Positions 1 through 7,497 of a stretch of 64,000 nt of DNA are shown in pieces. Location: positions 1,302,001 through 1,366,000 of the forward strand of contig NZ_KE150266.1 in NCBI RefSeq assembly GCF_000411155.1, given 5' to 3'. The notes below the pieces were generated by a model. It saw only the letters and a list, made by a program, of their open reading frames with translations. It was not told the DNA's origin and did no database searches. The stretch's first letter is position 1. Every line of letters starts with the position of its first letter. Made by a program: the position numbers and the translations under genes. The stretch comes from Gleimia europaea ACS-120-V-Col10b. Its GTDB lineage: Bacteria; Actinomycetota; Actinomycetes; Actinomycetales; Actinomycetaceae.

Positions 1-833
1 AGGTTGGTGTCCAGGCCACCCGCGCCAAGTACGTCCATAATGACGTCCACGCCGCCTGGTTGTAGCTTGCGCAGTTGCTCAAGCCACGCCTCGTGGTAGT
101 CAAAACACTTGCTGGCGCCAAGACCTTCCACGCGGGCGCACCGCTCGGAGGTGCCCGCAGTGGCGTACACGGTGTTGCCCAACCAGCTGGCAAGCTGCAC
201 CGCGATAGAACCAACTCCGCCTGATGCCCCGTGAATAAGAACGGCCCTCCCTGGGTTTGAGGCAAGCTTGCCGATGCTTTCAAGAATCATCCACGAGGCC
301 GCCGCCGACTCTACCAGGCCCATGGTCGCTACGAGTGCCCAAATGTTCGGGGCGCTCGCGGGCGCAAGGTTCGAGGTTTCCTCTGTAGCGGGGATGATGT
401 TGTTTGCTCGGTTCGCCTCGGCTCGCAAGGCAACGGTCGTGGCTTCGGGCAGCGTGGGGATGGGGAGCACTTGCCTGGCGTCAACAACGGCGTAGCCGGC
501 GTACCCGCCACCTTCCAGCAGTGCGCACGCAGCTACGCCCTCATGAATCCACGAACAGCCGGGTAGAGAGGTGGCTTCGGCGCCAACTTGATCGATGATT
601 CCAGCGCATTCGAGGCCGAGGACGCGGCTAGCTCCTCGCGGAGCAGGATACGCGCCCTTTGATTGCAACACGTCAGCGGGGTTCACTGCGGTTGTGAGCA
701 CTTTGATGCGAACCTGGTTGGGTGCAGGGTTTGGAGGAGTGGTGTGGATCAGCGAAAGGCGATCGCTGAGTTGCGTCACGCCGGTGGCGTCTGCAAAGTG
801 GGTTTGGTCTGCGGCGCTGATGATTGCTCTCAT
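1..833 (-). CDS. Zinc-type alcohol dehydrogenase-like / quinone oxidoreductase (MDR superfamily), 3'-truncated by window edge
   Basis: Reading the minus strand from ATG at 833 gives an open frame to the window edge (277 codons). The start MRAIISAADQT and the segment NPADVLQSKGAYP near residue 50 match the N-terminal GroES-like fold of NADPH:quinone reductases. A dinucleotide-binding motif HGASGGVGSIAVQLA lies near residue 205 and is followed by DVIMDVLGAGG, where quinone reductases carry the D-V-D/G motif. No structural zinc cysteines are visible, which favours the zinc-less quinone oxidoreductase branch. The family reduces quinones or enones with NADPH in the cytoplasm. An upstream ATG at 841 is closed by a stop after two codons, so 833 is the start. 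The stretch around residues 145-165 is poorly conserved in appearance. The C-terminus is outside the window. Confidence 0.85.
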   Translation of the reverse strand, partial: MRAIISAADQTHFADATGVTQLSDRLSLIHTTPPNPAPNQVRIKVLTTAVNPADVLQSKGAYPAPRGASRVLGLECAGIIDQVGAEATSLPGCSWIHEGVAACALLEGGGYAGYAVVDARQVLPIPTLPEATTVALRAEANRANNIIPATEETSNLAPASAPNIWALVATMGLVESAAASWMILESIGKLASNPGRAVLIHGASGGVGSIAVQLASWLGNTVYATAGTSERCARVEGLGASKCFDYHEAWLEQLRKLQPGGVDVIMDVLGAGGLDTN

Positions 834-946
834 GGTTCCATGATGCCCGCAATGTGGACAAAAATTTGGAACCGCGCCTGTGGTGCACTTTGCAAATGGC
901 AAGTTTCAGGGTTTAAGTAAAACCGGGTTACACTAGGGAATCGTCA

Positions 947-1036
947 GGAGGGTTGACCGAGCGGCCGAAGGTGACGGTCTTGAAAACCGTTGTGTCCTCA
1001 CGGGCACCAAGGGTTCAAATCCCTTACCCTCCGCCA
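947..1036 (+). tRNA. tRNA-Ser(UGA)
   Basis: A 90-nt class II tRNA. The acceptor strands GGAGGGT (947-953) and ACCCTCC (1026-1032) pair, and discriminator G is followed by an encoded CCA. The anticodon loop CTTGAAA gives anticodon UGA. The long variable arm is typical of tRNA-Ser. Confidence 0.97.
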
Positions 1037-1038
1037 TG

Positions 1039-1067
1039 AAACCCGCGCCATTGCGCGGGTTTCCTTT
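1039..1067 (+). terminator. Rho-independent terminator of tRNA-Ser(UGA)
   Basis: AAACCCGCG (1039-1047) pairs with CGCGGGTTT (1054-1062) across a short loop and is followed by a T-containing tract. A near copy follows the second tRNA-Ser at 3579. Confidence 0.85.
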
Positions 1068-1370
1068 ATGCCCCGGCGTCTGCCTGTAAGCGGTCTGCGA
1101 TCGAGAGTGCATGCCCCAGCGCGGCGACTTTAACGCCTATCGGGAGACTGGCGCGGCGGCTTATAGCCCGTTTTTCGGGTTGTTGTTGCCTGAGCGTTTG
1201 TGCCATCGTATAGGACTTAAGGTACACATATGTGCGATTGTGGGTTGATTGGACATATCGAAGATTCTCTTTGTTAGCCTAAAAACGCACTGAGACGAAG
1301 CTGTCGAAGGCGAAATATTAGAGCTGGCACGTGTACAGGGTTGTGCATGTGACTAAGGGGAAAGATAATA
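1068..1370. other. Intergenic region upstream of lipase copy A
   Basis: No gene is seen. From 1191 onward the sequence is shared with the region before lipase copy B (from 3727), including a 10-bp palindrome at 1225-1234 and the ribosome-binding purine tract AAGGGGAAA just before the GTG start at 1371. The first 120 bp is not shared. The promoter presumably lies in the shared part, but no unambiguous -35/-10 pair stands out. Confidence 0.6.
1225..1234. promoter_or_regulatory. Palindrome CACATATGTG upstream of lipase A
   Basis: A perfect 10-bp palindrome in the shared upstream region. The corresponding position in copy B is CACGTACGTG (3761-3770), also a perfect palindrome despite two substitutions. 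This symmetric change suggests a protein-binding site or RNA stem under selection. No factor is known. Confidence 0.45.
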
Positions 1371-2645
1371 GTGAAACTCAAACCACTTTCTTATAGCGCT
1401 GCTGCGTTGTCAGTATTTGCCCTGGCATTTGGGGCTGCGGTTCCCGCCTATGCGGAAGAAGCGCCATCTGCGGCACCTGCCGCTGACGAGTCTGCTGTTG
1501 TAGAGCAGGACGTTAATCGAGAGCCGGATGTGAATGTTTGCTCCAGGTACGTGGGCCATCCGCAGCTCCTTGACTCAGACACGCAACCTGATGGCTCGCC
1601 AATCAAGGCGCAGAGTACAAAAAATGCCACCCCGGTTGTCCTCGTTCATGGCTGGGTTTCGTACTTCAAGCACGATGATGACCATGACGGTTACTTCTCT
1701 AAGTATGTAGATCGCACCGCAAATGGTCACGCAGGCATCTTGCTTGCGGATTCCGACGTTAAATCTTCAATGATCGGAATTGCTCAGCAAGTTCCGGGCG
1801 CCCAGGTGTACACCTTTGATTACTCCGAGGTTGCCGCTCACTGGGTTACTGACCCGTACATCGGCCCTAACCTAGCTAAAGGTATCGAATGTCTTGCTGA
1901 AGCCTATGGCAACAAGGTGGTTTTGGTAGGCCACTCAATGGGTGGTTTGACGATTCGTGAAGCTCTGTCGCATGACACCTCGGCAGGCGCTCCGGTTTCT
2001 GATCTGGTAAGCCAGGTGCTTACCATCGGAACTCCAAATACCGGCTCAATCTACGCCGAACTTGGCGGTACGGTATTTGAGAAAGCTTCCACTTCAAAGA
2101 TCAGTGCGCTACGCGTGCCTTCGAAACTCGTTTGGGATGCGCTTGGAGTGTGCAACAGCCTGTATGAGGCAAACGTGAAGTGCACCCCGATCCCCGCGCT
2201 TAACGCTTTCCGTGGCGAGGGAGGACAGGCTCTGCGTACCGGTTCGCAGGAGTTGCGGGATCTGGCTCCCATGCCCGAAAACGTGAACTACACGGCGGTG
2301 TCCGGTGATATTCAGCTAGGCGGTTTCAGCCTGTTTGGCAAGACCAGTGATCCCATCGTTTCGCTGGGTGACCTCCTGGTGGATCAAAAGTCCGCTACCT
2401 TCGCTGCCGATAAGCAAGTGAACAATGTGTGCAAGTACGGCGTGGTTTCCAAGTGGTCCGCTAAAGAAAAGATCCAGCGTATCCAGGCTATCGGTAAGCC
2501 TGGTTCGGAACGCCCCGCTTCCCTGGCTTCCACCCCATGCTGGCATGAAGCGTTGTTGAAAGAGACCAACACTGCCAACACGCTCGTTGACGTTATCAAT
2601 CACGCTGTGATTGAAAACGGTTCACTCGTAGCGGATGGGGAGTAG
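1371..2645 (+). CDS. Secreted alpha/beta-hydrolase (lipase/esterase), copy A
   Basis: A 424-residue protein with a GTG start preceded by AAGGGGAAA. Residues 1-28 form a Sec signal peptide ending AYA before EEAPSAAPA, so the mature enzyme should be exported. An acidic Ala/Pro linker is followed by the hydrolase fold: oxyanion strand VVLVHGW near residues 89-95, nucleophile elbow GHSMGG at 187-192 (Ser189), then GTPNTGS at 220-226 as in secreted bacterial lipases. His in TPCWHEALL is conserved in copy B (TPCRHDALL) and is a good candidate for the catalytic histidine; the His in DVINHAV is Gln in copy B. The enzyme would hydrolyse lipid or ester bonds outside the cell; the substrate cannot be read from sequence. 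It is monocistronic with its own terminator at 2660. Confidence 0.88.
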   Translation: MKLKPLSYSAAALSVFALAFGAAVPAYAEEAPSAAPAADESAVVEQDVNREPDVNVCSRYVGHPQLLDSDTQPDGSPIKAQSTKNATPVVLVHGWVSYFKHDDDHDGYFSKYVDRTANGHAGILLADSDVKSSMIGIAQQVPGAQVYTFDYSEVAAHWVTDPYIGPNLAKGIECLAEAYGNKVVLVGHSMGGLTIREALSHDTSAGAPVSDLVSQVLTIGTPNTGSIYAELGGTVFEKASTSKISALRVPSKLVWDALGVCNSLYEANVKCTPIPALNAFRGEGGQALRTGSQELRDLAPMPENVNYTAVSGDIQLGGFSLFGKTSDPIVSLGDLLVDQKSATFAADKQVNNVCKYGVVSKWSAKEKIQRIQAIGKPGSERPASLASTPCWHEALLKETNTANTLVDVINHAVIENGSLVADGE

Positions 2646-2659
2646 ACGCTAACTTAAAA

Positions 2660-2705
2660 TGTTTCTGGCCCCGCGAAATCCACCGCTGGGGCCAGAAACA
2701 TTTTC
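2660..2705 (+). terminator. Terminator of lipase A
   Basis: TGTTTCTGGCCCC (2660-2672) pairs with GGGGCCAGAAACA (2688-2700) and is followed by TTTT. It has the same design as the hairpin after copy B. Confidence 0.9.
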
Positions 2706-2849
2706 GCGTCCGATCGTTGTTGCGTTTGATCAGGCTAGGGGTTTGCAACCTCGAAGGGGAGATGCAACGGATGCGGCGCAATAGGGTGACGATGGCAAAC
2801 GGCCTTGTAGATTGTTCGAAAACTAGGTCTAGAAAGAGTTGAGATTAGC

Positions 2850-3395
2850 GTGAATCGGAAAAAGGTGTTGATTGTAAGCGCTGTGGTAGTGCTTATAGTA
2901 ATAGTTGGCTTAGTTATCGCCTCCGTGCGGTCAAGTAATCCGTCTGCACAGGTTGAAAATGCTACGACGTTAACCTCGTCAACGTTGGAAACAGATCCGT
3001 CTGCCAGTGAATCGAGCACAACTGGTACCACAGCGGGCGAGGCCCTCGATTCTGAAGCGCCTGATAGCTACGCCCCAGTTGCGGATTCTAAGTTGCCCGA
3101 CACGGATAAAGCCCTCAATAATCTACGAGATTTGCCTAAAGCGCCAGAGACGATGATTGAGCCGGAGGTGGCGCAAAATTTTGACGTTGATTTGACGGAT
3201 ATGTTTGCAGATGGCACTACTTTGGTTCCTTACCCGCAGACCTGGACTGATATTGACGAAACCACTGCGATGGTGGTCGTGAAGATGGTGAAGCCTAATC
3301 AGGATCCCGAATACTACTCGGCCCTGCTTGAGCTGGTGGATGGCGAGTGGAAGCTTGTGGCTACCGTGGACTACGAGGGTGACATTCCCGAATAG
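2850..3395 (+). CDS. Membrane-anchored or secreted protein of unknown function
   Basis: A 181-residue protein with a GTG start. Residues 1-4 are basic and residues 5-26 form one strongly hydrophobic helix, VLIVSAVVVLIVIVGLVIA, which fits a signal anchor more than a cleaved signal peptide. Residues 28-70 are rich in Ser, Thr, Asp and Glu, a typical extracellular stalk. The C-terminal ~100 residues look globular, with TWTDIDETTAMVVVKMVKP followed by LLELVDGEWKLVATVDYEG, a pattern resembling small NTF2-like or lipoprotein-type domains. No family is recognised. It sits between the two lipase modules and is not part of the duplication. No obvious terminator precedes the next tRNA. Confidence 0.7.
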   Translation: MNRKKVLIVSAVVVLIVIVGLVIASVRSSNPSAQVENATTLTSSTLETDPSASESSTTGTTAGEALDSEAPDSYAPVADSKLPDTDKALNNLRDLPKAPETMIEPEVAQNFDVDLTDMFADGTTLVPYPQTWTDIDETTAMVVVKMVKPNQDPEYYSALLELVDGEWKLVATVDYEGDIPE

Positions 3396-3486
3396 AAACT
3401 ATTTGCGAACGAAAATCTAGTTTTGCAGTCAAAAGTAGGTGCTCGTTTGGAAACGCGTTGTCCTACCCCTTAAGATGGGGTGGTCT

Positions 3487-3576
3487 GGAGCTGTCGCATA
3501 GTGGCCTAGTGCGCCTCCCTGCTAAGGAGGTTGGGGCGTTCGCCCCTCGCGGGTTCAAATCCCGCCAGCTCCGCCA
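3487..3576 (+). tRNA. tRNA-Ser(GCU)
   Basis: A 90-nt class II tRNA with acceptor strands GGAGCTG (3487-3493) and CAGCTCC (3566-3572), discriminator G and encoded CCA. Anticodon stem CCTCC/GGAGG with loop CTGCTAA gives anticodon GCU. The long variable arm is GC-rich. Confidence 0.97.
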
Positions 3577-3578
3577 TG

Positions 3579-3606
3579 AAACCCGCGCTGTTGCGCGGGT
3601 TTTCTT
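3579..3606 (+). terminator. Terminator of tRNA-Ser(GCU)
   Basis: AAACCCGCG and CGCGGGTTT form the stem, followed by TTTC. It nearly matches the terminator after tRNA-Ser(UGA). Confidence 0.85.
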
Positions 3607-3760
3607 ACATTGCTACCTCGTATGTAAACGCTTTGCAGTCTAGAACGCAGGCTTGCGCGGCTACGGTAAAACCCGAATCTATCGACACCCGCCTGGCTGA
3701 TAACTCTTTCATGGTTGTAATTTGGATGAGCGTTTGTGCCATCGTATAGGACTTAAGGTA

Positions 3761-3770
3761 CACGTACGTG
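3761..3770. promoter_or_regulatory. Palindrome CACGTACGTG upstream of lipase B
   Basis: A perfect palindrome at the position corresponding to CACATATGTG in copy A. Both half-sites changed together. Confidence 0.45.
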
Positions 3771-3827
3771 CGATTATGGGTGCATTGACCATCTTGAAGA
3801 ATCTCTTTGTTAGCCTGAAAATGCGCC

Positions 3828-3883
3828 GAGACGAAGATGTCAAAGGCGACGCGCTGAGACGAAGTTGTCGAGGGCGAATTATT
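3828..3883 (+). repeat. 28-bp tandem repeat in the lipase B leader
   Basis: Two units starting GAGACGAAG (3828 and 3856) share most of their first 22 bases. Copy A has a single unit. It enlarges the untranslated leader without touching the ribosome-binding site. Confidence 0.7.
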
Positions 3884-3934
3884 AGAACTGGCACGTGTAC
3901 ATGGTTGTGCATGTGACTAAGGGGAAAGATACTT

Positions 3935-5212
3935 GTGAAACTCAAATCGCTTTCTTATGGTGCTGCCGCATTGTCGGTAGTTGCCCTGTCGTTTGGGGCT
4001 TTGGCGCCTGCATATGCGGAAGAGGCGCCATCTGTGGCACCTGCTACTGACGAGTCTGCTGTTGTAGAGCAGGACGTTAATCGAGAGCCGGATGTGAATG
4101 TCTGCTCCAAGTACGTGCTGCATCCGCAGCTCATTGCTTCGGACACGCAACCTGATGGGTCGCCGATCCAGCCGCAGAGTACAAAAAATGCAACTCCGGT
4201 TGTTTTTGTGCATGGATGGGTCTCGTACATCAAGCACGATGACGAGCACGACGGCTTCTTTTCTAAATACGTAGATCGCACCGCAAATGGTCACGCAGGC
4301 ATCTTGCTTGCGGATTCAGACGTTAAGTCTTCATTGATTGGGGTCGCCCAGCAGGTTCCGGGCGCTCAAGTGTATGCGTTTGATTACTCCCAGGTGGATT
4401 CACATTGGGTTACTGACCCGTACATCGGCCCTAAGCTGGCTAAAGGAATTGAGTGCCTCGCTGAAGCCTATGGCAACAAAGTGGTTTTGGTGGGTCACTC
4501 AATGGGTGGTCTAGCGATCCGTGAGGCCATGTCGCATGAAACGTCCGCAGGTACTCCGGTTTCTGAGTTGGTAAGCCAGGTGTTTACCGTCGCAACTCCA
4601 AATACCGGCTCAGTCTATGCCGACATTAGCGGCACGGCGATTGAGAATGCTTCCACTTCAAAGATTGGCGCGCTGCGTTTGCCCGCAAAGTTCGTTTGGG
4701 ATGCGCTTGGAATATGCAACAGCCTGTATCAAGCGAATGTGAAGTGCACTCCGATTCCGGCGCTTAACGTCTTCCGAGGTGAAGGCGGACAAGCTTTGCG
4801 TACCGGTTCGCAGGAGTTGCGGGATCTGGCTCCTATGCCTGAAAACGTGAATTACACGGCAGTGTCCGGCAACGTTCAACTAGGCGGTTTCAGCCTGTTT
4901 GGCAAGACCAGCGATCCTATTGTGTCGGTGGGTGACCTCATGGTGGTTGATCAAAAGTCCGCTACCTTCGCTGCTGATAAGCAAGTGAACAATGTGTGTA
5001 AGTACGGAGTGGTTTCCAAGTGGTCCGCTAAAGAAAAGATCCAGCGCGTTGAGGCCATTGGCCACCCTGGCTCGGAGCGTCCCGCTTCAATCGTTACCAC
5101 CCCATGCAGGCACGACGCGTTGTTGAGGGAGACCAACACTGCTAATGCGCTTGTTGAGGTTATCAATCAAGCTGTTATTGAAAACGGTTCGCTAGTAACG
5201 GATGGGGAGTAG
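3935..5212 (+). CDS. Secreted alpha/beta-hydrolase (lipase/esterase), copy B
   Basis: A 425-residue paralogue of the protein at 1371-2645, most residues identical by eye. It has the same GTG start, signal peptide ending AYA, oxyanion motif VVFVHGW, nucleophile elbow GHSMGG with catalytic Ser, and ATPNTGS after the elbow. One residue is inserted in LMVVDQKS relative to copy A. The candidate catalytic His in TPCRHDALL is kept. Differences cluster in the surface-exposed N-terminal segment (SKYVLHPQLIASD versus SRYVGHPQLLDSD) and around the lid-like region. Both copies look functional, so they may differ in substrate or expression. Export and extracellular ester hydrolysis are inferred from the family. 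Confidence 0.88.
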   Translation: MKLKSLSYGAAALSVVALSFGALAPAYAEEAPSVAPATDESAVVEQDVNREPDVNVCSKYVLHPQLIASDTQPDGSPIQPQSTKNATPVVFVHGWVSYIKHDDEHDGFFSKYVDRTANGHAGILLADSDVKSSLIGVAQQVPGAQVYAFDYSQVDSHWVTDPYIGPKLAKGIECLAEAYGNKVVLVGHSMGGLAIREAMSHETSAGTPVSELVSQVFTVATPNTGSVYADISGTAIENASTSKIGALRLPAKFVWDALGICNSLYQANVKCTPIPALNVFRGEGGQALRTGSQELRDLAPMPENVNYTAVSGNVQLGGFSLFGKTSDPIVSVGDLMVVDQKSATFAADKQVNNVCKYGVVSKWSAKEKIQRVEAIGHPGSERPASIVTTPCRHDALLRETNTANALVEVINQAVIENGSLVTDGE

Positions 5213-5228
5213 GCGCTAACTTAAAAGT

Positions 5229-5262
5229 TTCTGGCCCCGCGATTGATTTCGCGGGGCCAGAA
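5229..5262 (+). terminator. Terminator of lipase B
   Basis: TTCTGGCCCCGCGA (5229-5242) pairs with TCGCGGGGCCAGAA (5249-5262), a 14-bp perfect stem. The T tract is weak. Confidence 0.85.
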
Positions 5263-5398
5263 GCGTCTCATGACCGATGGTTGCCGCGCTTTAGCAAGTC
5301 AAGCTGAAGGTTAAGCACAACGTGTGCAGGGCAGCACGCTGGCGCTGGCAAGCGGCCTTGTAGATTGCTTGAAGACTAGGTCCAGAAATAGTGTGATG

Positions 5399-5438
5399 TC
5401 CCGTTACATAGTTCCAAAGTGTTACGGGATTCTTTTTT
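5399..5438 (+). terminator. Possible hairpin terminator
   Basis: TCCCGT (5399-5404) and ACGGGA (5424-5429) can pair and are followed by T-C-TTTTTT. The stem is short and the loop long, so this is tentative. With the lipase B terminator and the leader below it accounts for most of the 475-bp gap 5213-5687, which holds no supported gene. Confidence 0.45.
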
Positions 5439-5524
5439 GCGACTCCGCGTGGCTGTCGAGCCGGGGCTGTGGTTAGGGAATCGTTTCAGTGGGTGTGAAC
5501 GTTTGTCCGAGTCGTTGAAGCTCT

Positions 5525-5680
5525 AATACCCTGCGGGGTATTGTTGTTGGCAACTCGTTCTCAAGAGCCCCTAAAAGCGAGATGTGGTGCCCCTCATCGT
5601 GAGATGAGGCGGCCTGAGGCTCTAAGTTACGAGAAAGTCCCCTGTCCCACACGCGCGAGTGCAAAGACGCACTCGAAGGA
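5525..5680 (+). promoter_or_regulatory. Structured 5' leader of the DASS transporter gene
   Basis: Several stems can form in the 160 nt before the start codon. AATACCC/GGGTATT lies at 5525-5542. AGAGCC (5564-5569) pairs with GGCTCT (5618-5623) and encloses a perfect CCTCATC-GTGA-GATGAGG tetraloop hairpin at 5592-5609. CGAGTGC/GCACTCG (5656-5675) sits directly before the ribosome-binding site AAGGA. The layout suggests cis-regulation at the RNA level (riboswitch, protein-binding leader or small RNA target). It matches no riboswitch class I know. Confidence 0.45.
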
Positions 5681-5687
5681 GATACTC

Positions 5688-7265
5688 ATGAGCTCCCAGA
5701 CGAAGAACCCTTCTTGGATTCCTCAGGAGATTCTCGATTCAGCGCCGTCGCCTCTTGAATGGAAGCGCCGTTGGATTGGACTCCTGCTAAGTGTTGTTCT
5801 AGCCGGCATTGTCTATCTGATCTTCCCATCCAGCGGAGCGGATCTGGTGAACGCTACTGTTACCGATGGAGAAACCGTCTATAGCCTCACCGCGCTTAGG
5901 CTCACCGCTGCAGGTGCTGTACTCATGGGAGTTTGGTGGATGACCGAAGCGATCCCACTGGCAGCCACCGCGCTCGTCCCCTTGGTCTTGTTTCCAGTCT
6001 TCCAGGTCATTGACTTCAAAGCCATCGCGGCGCCGTACGCGTCCTCGACAATCTTCTTGTTCATGTCCGGCTTCATCCTGGCGCTAGGAATGCAGCGTTG
6101 GAACCTTCACCGCCGCCTCGCACTACTGGTTGTCCGCGCGGTTGGAACCAGCCCTAAGCGCCTCATCGCCGGCTTCATGATTGCCACCGGATTCTTGTCC
6201 ATGTGGGTGTCCAATACGGCTACCGCTGTTGTGATGCTCCCAATTGGCCTGTCCGTTCTCACCCTCACCGCTGATCGCGTTGGCGGATTCAAGAACCAGA
6301 AGAATTTTTCTACCGCCCTCATGCTCGCAATCGCGTACTCCGCGTCCATCGGATCGCTCGGCACCGTGATTGGCACCCCGCCCAACGCCCTCCTGGTTGC
6401 ATACCTGTCTGAAAATCACGACATTCACATCGGGTTTGGCCAGTGGATGCTGGTTGGTGTGCCATTATCCGTGGTGTTCATGACGCTCGGATGGCTGTTG
6501 CTCACCACCGTTTTCAAACCGGAAATGGACATGATTCCGGGTGGCCGTGAGCTCATTGACGATGAGCTGAAGAAAATGGGCCCCATGACGCGTGGCGAAA
6601 AGATGACCGGCGTGATCTTCTTGCTAGCAGCACTATCTTGGGTGTTCATTCCGATCATTTTGAAGATCACCGGCTCCAGCCTCAACATTGCTGACGCTGG
6701 CATCGGTATGACTGCGGCTCTGCTCATGTTCCTCATCCCCGTTGATGCGAAGCGCGGTATTCGCGTTATCGACTGGAAGACGGCCGAGCGTATCCCGTGG
6801 GACGTCCTCCTACTGTTCGGTGGTGGGCTCGCCCTTTCGAAGATGTTTACCGAATCTGGGCTCTCCATCTGGATTGGCCAAGTGGCGCAAGGCTTGTCGG
6901 TACTCCCCACCCTATTCATCGTTGTCGCGATTACCGCGCTGATCATCTTCCTCACCGAACTCACATCCAACACGGCAACCGCAGCTGCGTTCCTGCCGAT
7001 TATTGGCGGTGTGGCCGTGGGGATTGGCCTCACGGATGGCGCTCCGCAAAACGTCATGCTGCTAACTATTCCGGTGGCTCTTGCTGCGACTTGTGCGTTC
7101 ATGCTCCCCGTGGCAACGCCTCCAAACGCCATTGCATTTGGCTCCGGTTACGTAAAGATCGGCGAGATGGTGAAGGGTGGCCTGTGGCTGAATCTGATCG
7201 GCGTCGTCCTCATTACGCTCACCACGTACGCCCTCGCAGTTCCCGTGTTCGGCCTCGTCTTGTAA
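5688..7265 (+). CDS. SLC13/DASS-family anion:Na+ symporter
   Basis: A 525-residue polytopic membrane protein. The start at 5688 (MSSQTKNPSW) follows AAGGA with good spacing; an upstream in-frame extension would run through the structured leader and is not preferred. The family motifs are present as two inverted halves: MTEAIPLAATALVPLVLFP near residue 85, SNTATAVVMLPIGLSVL near 180, then ELTSNTATAAAFLPIIGGVAVG near 425 and PVATPPNAIAFGSG near 475. The two SNT motifs bind sodium and substrate in the VcINDY/CitT/SdcS family. Substrates are di- or tricarboxylates, or sulfate in some members, imported across the cytoplasmic membrane with sodium. A strong terminator follows at 7431. Neighbouring genes do not reveal the substrate. 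Confidence 0.93.
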   Translation: MSSQTKNPSWIPQEILDSAPSPLEWKRRWIGLLLSVVLAGIVYLIFPSSGADLVNATVTDGETVYSLTALRLTAAGAVLMGVWWMTEAIPLAATALVPLVLFPVFQVIDFKAIAAPYASSTIFLFMSGFILALGMQRWNLHRRLALLVVRAVGTSPKRLIAGFMIATGFLSMWVSNTATAVVMLPIGLSVLTLTADRVGGFKNQKNFSTALMLAIAYSASIGSLGTVIGTPPNALLVAYLSENHDIHIGFGQWMLVGVPLSVVFMTLGWLLLTTVFKPEMDMIPGGRELIDDELKKMGPMTRGEKMTGVIFLLAALSWVFIPIILKITGSSLNIADAGIGMTAALLMFLIPVDAKRGIRVIDWKTAERIPWDVLLLFGGGLALSKMFTESGLSIWIGQVAQGLSVLPTLFIVVAITALIIFLTELTSNTATAAAFLPIIGGVAVGIGLTDGAPQNVMLLTIPVALAATCAFMLPVATPPNAIAFGSGYVKIGEMVKGGLWLNLIGVVLITLTTYALAVPVFGLVL

Positions 7266-7282
7266 AAACCAACGCGCAGATA

Positions 7283-7483
7283 ATGATGATGAGCGAATAC
7301 AAGCTAGCTAATGGCACCACGAACCGCTCTGATTTCATCCGTAAAGCTGTGGCCGCCTCCCTAAAAGGGGAAGCGGAATTCCCCGAACCATCTGACTTGG
7401 TTTTGAGACGCCTAACCGCTCACATGAGCGAGTCCCCCGATGAAACCATCGGGGGACTGCTTTATTCAGTTACTGAACGCTGA
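7283..7483 (+). CDS. Possible small protein, 66 aa
   Basis: An ATG-initiated frame begins 17 bp after the transporter stop. The segment TTNRSDFIRKAVAASL resembles the helix region of ribbon-helix-helix DNA-binding proteins. There is no convincing ribosome-binding site, and codons near the C-terminus are the two arms of the terminator hairpin at 7431-7458, which argues against a real gene. Reported as a weak candidate only. Confidence 0.2.
   Translation: MMMSEYKLANGTTNRSDFIRKAVAASLKGEAEFPEPSDLVLRRLTAHMSESPDETIGGLLYSVTER
7431..7464 (+). terminator. Strong hairpin terminator, likely shared by convergent genes
   Basis: AGTCCCCCGATG (7431-7442) pairs perfectly with CATCGGGGGACT (7447-7458) over an AAAC loop, followed by GCTTTATT. 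It lies between the transporter and the convergent nuclease gene and could end transcription from either side. Confidence 0.88.
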
Positions 7484-7497
7484 TTAGTGGGGCGATC

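Larger units (their letters stand above)
1191..2838 (+). repeat. Segmental duplication, copy A (leader, lipase, terminator, downstream tail)
   Basis: The block shares order and high similarity with 3727-5392: the same upstream sequence, lipase gene, hairpin terminator starting TTTCTGGCCCC, and a downstream tail with the motif GGCCTTGTAGATTG. Similarity starts at TGAGCGTTTGTGCC and fades after the AGAAAGAGT region. In each case a tRNA-Ser with its terminator sits a short distance upstream. Confidence 0.85.
3607..3934. other. Intergenic region upstream of lipase copy B
   Basis: No gene is seen. The duplicated leader starts at 3727 and holds the palindrome at 3761-3770 and a 28-bp tandem repeat at 3828-3883 that copy A lacks. 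It ends in the same AAGGGGAAA ribosome-binding tract before the GTG at 3935. Confidence 0.6.
3727..5392 (+). repeat. Segmental duplication, copy B
   Basis: The partner of 1191-2838. It carries one insertion relative to copy A (the 28-bp tandem repeat in the leader) and scattered substitutions, so the duplication is old enough to have diverged while both reading frames stayed open. Confidence 0.85.

Noticed and set aside
6425..7132. Long antisense frame within the DASS transporter
   Set aside because: It is a complement artefact of hydrophobic codons in a strong gene.
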